Positions 19,819 through 29,385 of a stretch of DNA of 64,000 bases are shown piece after piece. The position numbers were made by a program, and so were the translations under genes. The DNA is taken from the NCBI GenBank assembly GCA_036245525.1, contig BTPG01000002.1:167793501-167857500 (forward strand), given 5' to 3'. Every line of letters starts with the position of its first letter. The first letter of the stretch is position 1. A model generated the notes under the pieces. It saw only the letters and a program-made list of their open reading frames with translations, was not told the DNA's origin and did no database searches. Origin of the DNA: Semisulcospira habei. Taxonomy: Eukaryota > Mollusca > Gastropoda > Semisulcospiridae.

Positions 19819-19963
19819 AATAGGAAGAATCCCGAAGAGGAGGCGGGTGCCGTAATAACGCCCCTAACCCAACCCGTAGAGGCTACTAGAGTCGCCCCCT
19901 TAAGCAACCTCCCGATAATTTTAGCAAAGATACTTACGGCGCCTAGGGCGGTGGGAGGGAGTG

Positions 19964-20997
19964 TTATGCCGCCACGATGTCTCCTACCAGCGACAGGTTT
20001 TGGCACTGGCCGGAGAGGTCCCTCAGGTAGAAGCGGGTGAAGGTAGTCTCCGCTCGCCAACCCACGGCCGCCACAATGTCTTTGACAGCACAGTTGCGGT
20101 CGAATGCAAGGCTTGCGGCCATGGCTCTGATCTCGTGCACCCTGATGTTCATGTGTTTGGCTGCATCAGGGGCAAGGGCCTGGTAGGCAGATCGTATCAC
20201 CCACCGGAGCCAGGAGGATATCATCTGGGCTGAGATGTTCTGTCTACCTGGGGACAGAGGGAGAAAAAGGCGGGTGCGTCCCCTGTGTAGCGGCTTGGTC
20301 CGGCGCAGGTACACGCGTAAGGCTCTCACCAGATCCTGTTGTCTGGACTCACGGGTGGAGCCTGGGTCTCTCAATGGTTGAATGGTGAGCAACTGAGGGG
20401 CAGCCAAAGGTGATCGGGTCTTGGCTAGAAAGGCCGGGTCGGGTAGTAGTTGAATCGAACCGTCTGTCCGGAACTGCAGACAAGCAGGGCGGGCTGAAAG
20501 GGCGTGCAGCTCGCTGACCCTGGAGGCTGACGTGATGGCCATAAGGAAGCAGGTCTTCCGCGTCACATCTGGTAGTCTCGCCAACTGGATCGGCTCGAAC
20601 CGGGCCGAGTTGAGCCAAGTGAGGACCCAAGGCAGGTCCCATCGCGGCACCAGGGAGCGAAGTGTAGGACGCTGTAGACCGAAGTGGGCCATGAGGTCGG
20701 CAGGTCTTTGCAGTTCCCCGGGTCGGGACGACCCAAGTGTTGGTACGTGTCAGCGATCATGGCGAGGTAGCCACGGATGGTGATCGGCGCTGAACGCTGG
20801 TCTGTGAACAGCCAGAGGAAAAAGTCCGCCAGCTGAGGAAACGTCAAATTCGTGGGGGAGAGGTGCAGGTCGTTACACCAGTCGCACAGGACTCGCCACT
20901 TCCCTTCGTAGACTCGTCTGGTCGAGATTCTGCGGGCTGAAGCGATAGCTTCCACTGCCGCACTAGAAAAGCCTCTAGAGGTGAGGGCTTGCCGCAC
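19964..20997 (-). pseudogene. DIRS tyrosine recombinase of C (one frameshift)
   Basis: N-terminal part in one frame (MRQALTSRGFSSAAVEAIAS, RRVYEGKWRVLCDWCND) and catalytic part in another (TSASRVSELHALSARPA, HEIRAMAASLAFDRN with the HxxR box, TRFYLRDLSGQ with the Tyr). The break near 20700 is a single missing base relative to B. All catalytic residues survive. Confidence 0.87.
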
Positions 20998-22647
20998 AAT
21001 CTCCAGGCGTGAAGGAGGAGCCGCTCAGGGCACGGGTTGTACAGGGCCTGCCGTGGTTGCTTGAGCATCGTGCGTGGGGTGGGAAGCCGCAGAGGAGGGG
21101 CCGTGGCGAGGTTCAGGAGGTCGGTGGTCCACGACTTGGTCCAGCAGAACGGGGCCACCAGGAAGAGTATCGCGTTGCACCCTCTGAGCTTGAGTAGGAC
21201 CTTGGGGACGAGCACCGTCGGCAGGTAGGCGTAGGCAACCAGGCCATCCCAGGGAATGGAGAGAGCGTCGACTGCGCAGGCAAGCGGGTCTGGAATTGGT
21301 GATACGAAGAGGGGAAGCTGGTGATTCCACCTCGTCCCGAACAGGTCGATCATGGGGGGCTCCCAAGCTGCGCCGATCATCCGAAAAATGTCTGGGCGAA
21401 GCGACATTCGGTATGGAGAAGCTGGCCGCATTGCGAGAGGGAGTCGGCTAGCACATTCAAGTGTCCCGGGATGTGTCGTGCCCGAAGGGTGATGTCCCGA
21501 TCTTCGCACCAGCGGAGCACCTGGTAGAGGAGGATGCAGAGGGAGGGAGACCGGGTCCCGCCCTGCTTCTGTATGTAGGCGATGACTGTGGAGTTGTCCA
21601 AGAGTACAAGGAGCTCCTGGTGTCGTAGACGGGGTTCACACACGAGTAGGGCTTGCCATACCGCCTTCAGCTCTAACCAGTTGATGTGACAGGTCCCTAG
21701 CTCCGGGGGCCAGACGCCAGAGGCAGTCGCGAAAGACGGGAGCAGGTGAGCGCCCCAACCGGAGAGACTTGTGTCAACGCAGAGGGACAATAAGGGGGGG
21801 GGGGGGGGGGAGGCGAGTACAGGGGAATGCCCATGGCGAGCCAGCTTGGGTCCACCCAGCGAAGGAGATGAGGGAGGAGAATCGGTAGCACTGGAACCGG
21901 AGCCTCTAGGTCGGCCGTCAACGGTCGCCAGTGGAGGAGCAGGTGTAGCTGCAGCGGGCGGGAGTAGAGACGCCCTAGGGGGAGCAGGTCCGCTGCCGCG
22001 CTCATCAGTCCCAGGAGTTGAAGCCACTGTCTGGCGGGAATCGTCGTCTCCTGAGCCACCTGCCGCGCAAGGCTCGCCAACTTCTGGATACGCTGTTCCG
22101 GTAGCTGGACGCTGTTGAGGTCGGTGCGGAATTCCATCCCCAGGTGAACGAAGCGGCGAGACAGTGTGAGATCTGACTTGCCCGCGTTGACCAGAAAACC
22201 CAGTCTGTCGAGGAGCAGGAGCATCGCATCTCTGTCCTCCTTCAGGGCAGAGCCGGACTGGTTTCTCAGAAGAAGGCCGTCGAGATAGTTCGATGTGTGG
22301 GTGAAGACCCACGGGCTGAGGTTGAGGCCAAAGGGTAGCGCACGGAACTGGTAGACCACGCCCTCGAAGGCGAAGCGAAGATAGCATCTGGAGGCGGGGT
22401 GCATGGGAACGTGAAGATACGCATCTGCCAGGTCCAGGCTGACGGCAAAGTCCATGGGCTGCACCGCGGAGTGAAGGGTCCGGGCGGTCTCCATGCGGAA
22501 GGACGGTGTGACTATGAACTTGTTGAGCGCCGAGAGGTCTATGACGGGATACAACTTGCCACCCAGCTTGGGCACCATGAAGAGCCGGCTGTAGAATGCT
22601 GTGGAGTCGTGTCGCGTCACCACCTCCGTGGCGGACTTCTGAAGCAA
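20844..22647 (-). pseudogene. DIRS RT-RNase H-MT-like polyprotein of C (inactive)
   Basis: RT: YSRLFMVPKLGGKLYPVIDL, SLDLADAYLHVPMHPASRC, but the palm motif reads NYLDGLLLRN instead of YLDD, and about 16 residues are deleted just before it, so the polymerase is dead. RNase H: CVDTSLSGWGAHLLPSF, LELKAVWQAL, LLDNSTVIAYIQK, HIPGHLNVLADSLS. MT-like: MIDLFGTRWNHQLPLFVSP, AYAYLPTVLVPKVLLK. Frame changes occur at the poly-C tract 21794-21810 and near 21410. Confidence 0.86.
21794..21810 (+). repeat. Poly-G tract before the RNase H of C
   Basis: 17 G at the position homologous to 12546-12562. It shifts the frame between RT and RNase H. Confidence 0.88.
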
Positions 22648-22702
22648 GGCGGCTACTTCGCCGCGCAGGGCCTCGGCTCTGAGCTGGTCGGCCAGTACCG
22701 AA

Positions 22703-22719
22703 GGGGGGGGGGGGGGGGG
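22703..22719 (+). repeat. Poly-G tract before the RT of C
   Basis: 17 G at the position homologous to 13522-13540. Confidence 0.88.
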
Positions 22720-22760
22720 TTGGGACCGAAAGGAGATCAGGAGTCCCTCAGAGATCGTCG

Positions 22761-25059
22761 TTAGAATCCACGGGTTGTTCGGTAGCAGCGATCGCCAGAC
22801 GTCGCTGCGAAGCGCCAGCCTCCCGCCGACAGGAGACCCGAAAGAGGTGGGTGGGGGTCGAAGGGGGAGGCAGTGGGCCCTGCCCCGCCCGGGGCAACGG
22901 GCAGACCTGGGCCAGGTCCGGGAAGGGGTGGGGTGGGGACGGCGCCGGGAAGAGGGCGGGCGCGAGCAAAAGCTGGAGCTCTGGGGGGTAGACGTCCACC
23001 TCTGGTGAATGGGCGAGTGGCGGGTCTAGAGGTCTGCAGGGTGCCATCCAGGGCCTTGCAGGCTGATCGCAAGGAAGCCGGAATGGCACGACTGGGCCAG
23101 GAGTCCTTGTTAGCTTCCTTAACTGTGATACAGATGGGGCAGAACAGGAGGTCACCGCCGAGGGGCGCTTGACGAAGCTGAGTCTTCACGTCCTGAGGGA
23201 TGGGGCAGGAACGGAGGATCGCATCCCGACGCAGCAAGTCGCAGTTGGCGGCCGCTGCCATGGCATTGATGGCGGTGTGGTAAGCAGCGCGGTTCCCCGA
23301 GACCACGAGGGCTAGCAGGTCTCCCAGCAGGGCAGAAATCGACAGATGCCAAGCGTCCTCAACACGGCGAATAATGGCTTGCATGACCAAGTCCAGGAAT
23401 CCCGCCGATGTCAGGGCGTTCCGGATGAGAGTCGCTGTTTGTTCCACACCGGGGAGGAGAGACTGATGTAAGGTAGCGCCCGCGAAGGCCACAGCCGAGG
23501 GGTCCGCCATCGAAAGAGGGCAGGAGAAGTTCTGTGTGTGGCCCGCGTACCAGGACTGACGATAGGAGATATCCAAACCTGTCGGCCACTTGGAGTCCGA
23601 GAAGAATCCCGAAGAACCACAGGCACCTTGCGCGAGATGAGCAGAAACGCATCACATAGCTCCCGGAAACCCGGTGGCTGGGGAAGAGACTTGAACCGCT
23701 TGGCCTGTCGCTCCGCGTCGACATAGGCGGAGGCTTTTCTCTTGAGGAGGGGGGAGGGTGGGCAGTCATCCGCAGGAAGGCAAGCTGCGATGAGACGCGC
23801 CGCTTCGTCAATGGCCCTATGTCCGATGAAAGCTGGCAGAAAATCCTCGTCACCGCAAGAGAGACCGGACGGGGAGGGGCTGGCAACCCGGAGAAGTGCT
23901 GACACCGAGTCTTCGGGGTTCAAGCTAAGGGCATCGTCCTCAACAGGCGCCGCGCGGGGGGCTGAGTCTACTCCAAGACGAGGCGCAAGACTCACATCGG
24001 CGGTGCGGGAGGTGACCGTCGCACTGGGAGGCATCCTTCTCACACGGAAGCGGGGTCGAAAGGGCCGAACTGACAAAGGGTCCCATGAAGCGTTCGACGA
24101 CGAGAGGGAAGCACATCGTCCTGACCTGCGAAGCTGCTGAGAGCGGTCACGGCGGGTGGCACTAGGACGCCTGGAGCAGGAGCGGCGTCGTGGGGACTGG
24201 GAAGGTCTAAGGCGGCGCGACGCTGACGGGGTAGTCGGGTCATACCTGGAACGTGCCCACGAAGTTTGGCTTGAATCCGAGCGGTGGGAAGCAGTCCGTC
24301 AGCGAGTCGACCTGTCCCTAGAGCGCGAACGACGTCGAGAAGCTGGGGTCCGCTCGGACCATAGACGGGGCGTGTCTCGGTGCGAAGCCGTGCCCGTGTC
24401 GACTGCTACGGGAGCGTGTCCGGCGAGCAGACTTGTCTGATCTAGGTGCCCGAACGCTAAGACTGGAGCGGGGTGCCGAAGCTCTGCGCTGGTCTCTAAT
24501 GGTGGGCGAGGAGGTGGGAGCAGCTGGACCAACCTGTGGTGTGTGCGGGTCAGCGATCCGGTGGGCCGTACTCATCGGGCCTGTGATGTCTATCGGTGCT
24601 GGAGCTCGTACCCGTTCCTTATCTTGTGCCTGTAAGGTCGTCACCACCGGGTAGAGACCACTCGACTGGACTGTGGTGGCTACCAGTGTCTTGTCTCGAG
24701 GTCTAGCCTGTGGCGCTCGAGGATCCTTGACCACACAGAGACCACTCGACTGGACTGTGGTGGCTGCCGGTACTGGAGCACGGGCTCGCGGCCTAAGTCG
24801 CGGCAGTGACAGCTCAGACACTCGGTAAGGGCCACTCGACTGGTCTGTGGCGCGTACTGGTGTTGGATCTTTTCTCCATGCTGGTGTCGGCCGTTTGCGG
24901 CAGTAGAAACTCCAAACCTGGGTCCACTGTTCTTCCGGCCATGGGGCGCAGACCGGGCACGGGTGGGTGGAGGCACATCCGGAACAGGGCAGGCAAACAG
25001 CATGCTCGTCACTCGGCCACTGGAACTGCCCACATTGCGTGCAGGTGCGGACTTGCCAA
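22761..25059 (-). pseudogene. DIRS gag of C, second exon (frameshifted)
   Basis: From the acceptor: QVRTCTQCGQFQWPSDEHAV and CLPCSGCASTHPCPVCAPW, the same Cys/His cluster as in B. Then repeats on TTVQSSGLYPV and TTVQSSGLCVV (24640-24850), an acidic stretch (EDDALSLNPEDSVSALL), and the gag core (DISYRQSWYAGHTQNFSC, LLPGVEQTATLIRNALTSAG, NRAAYHTAINAMAAAANCD). Frame changes near 24300, 24076 and 23600. Confidence 0.78.
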
Positions 25060-25220
25060 CTGCAAGAAATATTGCACAATGACATGTGAGCGAGTGGGCC
25101 CCCACGGGCCTGCAAACAAATCCGCGCGTACAAACGAAGTTTAAGTGCACGGCTAAGCCAACGCCCGGCGCTCTACCCTCACCCTTGAGCGCCTGACGTG
25201 GGCAATAACCGAGGTTTTAC
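25060..25220 (-). other. Predicted spliceosomal intron in gag of C (161 nt)
   Basis: Donor GGCAAG/GTAAAACC and acceptor ATTTCTTGCAG/TTGGC. Joining gives ATG GCA AGT TGG CAA, the same MASWQ start as in B. The upstream mini-exon ends at 25221 with ATG at 25228-25226. Confidence 0.7.
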
Positions 25221-25228
25221 CTTGCCAT
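25221..25228 (-). CDS. Gag start mini-exon of C (ATGGCAAG)
   Basis: ATG GCA AG directly before the donor. The start is chosen by homology with B and E. From 25229 to 25720 only untranslated leader is seen. Confidence 0.65.
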
Positions 25229-26451
25229 CCGAAGAAGCAGGGCACCAACATAGGTCGAAGACCAACCAGAACACTGCGGAGTCCAGGCCGCACGGATGAA
25301 GGCAGGCTCGACGCAGTCCCGGTCCGTGACCGGAGTCAACGCAGGCGCCGCTGATACGACCGGTTCCAGAAGCTAGGAACACCGTACAGCCTGTCCAGGA
25401 AATTCAGGAAGCGTCCAGCAAACACCGGGCACTCCGAGGATAGGCGAGGGAGCGAAGGAGAAAGTTCCGGACACAAGATGTGCGTAACACACTATGGCCC
25501 GACCGGACACGAGGCGTGTGAGCACAGTTCACAATGGCGCCATCTCGACAGGTCTAAGTCCCAAGACCGACGATGAATTCCACACGAAAGCGTCCAAGCC
25601 TAACACAAGGCAGGCGTAGGGTAACCCCTCCTACAAAACCACATGACCGGTTTCCCTTCTCTTCTTCACTTTCACAACAGAACACAGTTCGAAGCTCTAG
25701 ACGTACACAACCTTTCCCTGACTAGCAAAGAAACTGACTGAGGTACTAATAGTCCAGCAGCTTTTCGCAATTTCTGCAGACTAAGTAGTTCGTCAAAAGA
25801 GTAACAATGGTTTGCAGGTACGAAACGAAAGTACTAATGCCATATAGTTTATGCATGGCAACAATATTTGTCCTTAGGATGGAGACATTTTTGTAGAAGT
25901 GTTTTTCGAAAGCTATTTTTCGATGTGAGGGAACCAGTCCTCGTACACCGCCCGGATAAGGTGCAAGACATTTTTTGTGCATAACATTGAAAATTTCATG
26001 CATACAAGTTACAAGTTTATTCCAGTGAGTAAATTAAAATCATCAGCAAGTAAACATGCATACATATATACGATAAAATAAGTTTAAAAGTATTATTTTT
26101 AATGCGGTAAGCATAGTCGCGTCGCTAGTTTCAAAATGGCGGTCTGCGAGAAGCCTTTTAAAGAAGTCAATCAGACGCGCACGGTTGATGAAGTTTTACT
26201 TTGCTCCTGAATTGAAACAGAGATTATTATCGATTTGAACATCATATCAACGTCAAATACGTTATTTTTCCTGGTCTTGAAAACAGCCTTTTCCACAGAA
26301 CTCGGTCTTTTGTGGGAGGAAAGCATATCGAAAGTAAACTCCCTTTGTGCATGTTGTGCAATGTGTCAGCCGACCATCTTCAACATTCTTTGGCCGGATA
26401 CAACATGCATGTTGTTCGTCTGTTTTTCAGCCTAACGGCTCTAAGTGCAGG

Positions 26452-26852
26452 TCTGCTCTTTTTTCCCCACCCGGGTCTGCCCTGGGGGACTTGGGTGGGG
26501 TTAGGTATTTTTTAGTTCCCAGGGTCACCCTGGTCAGCCCCACAGGGTGGGTTTTTCTCTCTATTCTGGGGCATTTGTTTCTGTCTACCCTTTGTCCATT
26601 CACCTGTATTTGCCTTTTTATAACTCTCCCTACTGTCTGCACTGCCCGTAGCTCTTGATATTGGATGTGTGTTGCTAAATGGCCTTAGCTTTATTTAGGC
26701 CCCATGTGTTAGGTTTATTTAATGTATTTGACCGGCTGGCGACATACATTCAATGTTCTGTTTAGGGTTTTTTTTCACAAGCAGTGCAGGCACGTCTTGA
26801 GAAAGCCTTGTTGCTGTCGGGACGTTAAGCAATGTACAATCAATCAATCAAT
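26452..26852 (+). repeat. Interspersed repeat R1, copy 1
   Basis: Begins near CCACCCGGGTCTGCCCTGGG, contains TTCCCAGGGTCACCCTGGTC and ends GCAGTGCAGGCACG, TTGCTGTCGGGACGTTAAGC, then CAATCAATCA. Two inverted copies follow. It looks like a SINE-type or LINE 3'-end repeat; I do not recognise the family. Confidence 0.6.
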
Positions 26853-27436
26853 GCTCTTTTTTTATTTATTTTATTAGTGGAGATGGGATTTTTAACTGGT
26901 CAAGCACACTCGTATTCGACTGGTCTTAAGCACAAGCCAGGCAGAGTGAAATCCATCTCCGAACCGTTTCCATCAAAATCACCATGTTCAGCTAAACACC
27001 TAAATATAAAATTTTAGTTTTTGCAACCAATTCAACCAATCCGCATTCAAGTACTCACAAGGACTCTTATGATTAAGCTTTATCAGGACTGCATGAGACA
27101 CAATACAGATAGTAGCCCTCTCTATTATATTACAGGTTTTATTTATTTATTTTTTATTGATTCATGTATGTATTCACTTACATATTTATTTATTATTTAT
27201 CCTTTTAATTATGGATGGAAGGAATTCCTTGATGCACATGATCACTATAGTGGTATGGTAGTGGTCACCAAGGAGAGGAAATTTGTTTTCAATATGCATA
27301 CATCTGTGCATATTCATAATCTATCCTTTACTTAACATGCATATTTATAGGTCCCAGGTATCCCCAACTTATTTTATTAATTTATTATTTTTTTGTTTGT
27401 TTGTGATGTATGTTTGCACATACACATCAGCATAAA

Positions 27437-27808
27437 ATGATTGATTGTACATTGTTTAACGTCCCGACAGCAACAAGACTTTCTCAGGACGTGCCTGCAC
27501 TGCTTGTGAAAAAAACCCAAACTAAACAGAATATTGAATGTATGTCGCCAGCTGGTCTAATACACTAAATAAACCTAACTAGACCCTTTAGCAACACACA
27601 TCCAATATCAAGAGCTACAAGCAGTGCAGACAGTAGGAAGAGTTTAAAAAAGGTAAATACTGGTGAATGTACCAAGGGTAGACAGAAACACACGCCCATG
27701 AATAGAGGGGAAAACCCACCCTGTGGGGCTGACCAGGGTCACCCTGGGAACTAAAAAGTAGTTAACCCCGCCCAAGTCCCCCAGGGTAGACCTGGGTGGG
27801 TATGAGAA
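27437..27808 (-). repeat. Interspersed repeat R1, copy 2
   Basis: Inverse copy: TTTAACGTCCCGACAGCAAC at its left, CCAGGGTCACCCTGGGAACT inside and CCCCAGGGTAGACCTGGGTG at its right. Confidence 0.6.
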
Positions 27809-28301
27809 CATACATATACACATATATGATGTGAACATAACATGTACACATATGGTAATAGGTGCATACCACCCGCTCCCCACCCCACATACAAAACCAC
27901 AGAACAAACATCTGTGCATGTTCATAATATATCCTTTACTTGGTATTCATATGTCCTAGTTATTTAAATTTATTATTTATTTTTATTTGTTTGAAAAGTA
28001 GGTTTTGTTCATATGCTGATGTTCACATACACATATATGGTAATACTGCCCACTCCCAACCCCACTCCACAACCAGAGAACACCCACCAAACGACACTTA
28101 CATCTGTGCATGTTCATAATATATCCTTTACTGAGCATTCATATGTCCCAGGTATCTTGACTTACTTTATCTTTTTTATTTAACCGCCATGAGATGGCAT
28201 TGGTCGCCTGCTCGACATTAAACCCAAATAAGTATATATTTAAATTATTTATTTATTTTGTTTGCTTGTAATGAAGGTTTTGTACATACACATCAGCAAA
28301 C

Positions 28302-28690
28302 AATGATTGATTGATTGTACGTTGCTTAACGTCCCGACAGCAACAAGGCTTTCTCAGGACGTGCCTGCACTGCTTGTGAAAAAAAAAACTAAACAGAAAA
28401 TTGAATGTATGTCACCAGCCGGTCAAATACGTTAAATAAACCTACAACATGGGGCCTAAATAAAGCTAAGACTGTCTAGCAACACACATCCAACATCAAG
28501 AGCTACAGGCAGTGCAGACAGTTGGGAGAGTTTTAAAAAGACAAATACAGGTGAATGGACCAAGGGTAGACAGAAACACATGCCCCAGAATAGAAAGGAA
28601 ACCCACCCTCTGGGGCTGACCAGGGTGACCCTGGGAACTAAAAAGTACCTAACCCCACCCAAGTCCCCCAGGGCAGACCCGGGTGGGGGC
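28302..28690 (-). repeat. Interspersed repeat R1, copy 3
   Basis: Inverse copy: TTAACGTCCCGACAGCAACA, then CAGGGTGACCCTGGGAACTA and CCCAGGGCAGACCCGGGTGG. Confidence 0.6.
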
Positions 28691-29029
28691 ATCAGCAAAC
28701 AAGAAAATATACACATATATATAGATGGTAATAGGTGCCATACTGCCTGCTCCCAACCCTTACCTAAATACACACATAACACCGCAGAACACCTACCAAA
28801 AGAAGGACATACACATCTGTGTATGTTCATAATTTTTAATCTATCCTTGACCTAGCATGCATATGTCCCAGGTACCTTAGACTTACTTTATCTTATTTAT
28901 TTAAATTATTTATTTATTTTGTTTGTTTTGTTTTGTTTGTTTGTAATGTAGGTTTTGTACATACACATCAGCATACAGCTCAAGAACATACACCATGGTG
29001 CCCCTGTGCATGTGGCCACCAGTACTATT

Positions 29030-29385
29030 CTGACAGATCTGTCACACCCAGCCAATCATCTCTTCGAGCTTCTGCCCTCTGGCTGGCGGTTTCATGCTTT
29101 TAAAGCCAGAACCTCTCGATTCAGATGCAGTTTTTTTTTCCAGAAGCTGTCCTCAATACATCACCATGCACGGAACAACGTGATTCCATGATTTGTGACA
29201 TATGACTGATTTGTGTTTAATATTGTGTTTATCTATCTTTTAGTGCTGTATATAGGATGATCGCCAACTAAGTGTATGACATGATGAATGCCCTACAAGT
29301 GAGGACATATTTTACTGTCGCCATGCCACACAAAAATCCTTGTAACGTTTTACTTGGTGAATAAATGTCTTATGTCTTATACACG
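29030..29385 (+). pseudogene. LINE 3' fragment (ORF2 C-terminus and tail)
   Basis: Encodes HPANHLFELLPSGWRFHAFK and SFFFQKLSSIHHHARNN before a stop. This resembles the extreme C-terminus of non-LTR ORF2 proteins (compare 45186-45347). It is followed by a 3' UTR ending AATAAATGTCTTATGTCTTA. Confidence 0.6.

Noticed and set aside
26235..27335. Small open frames in the TIR element as a transposase
   Set aside because: Short, hydrophobic and AT-driven, overlapping repeat R1; no DDE-type motifs or helix-turn-helix seen.
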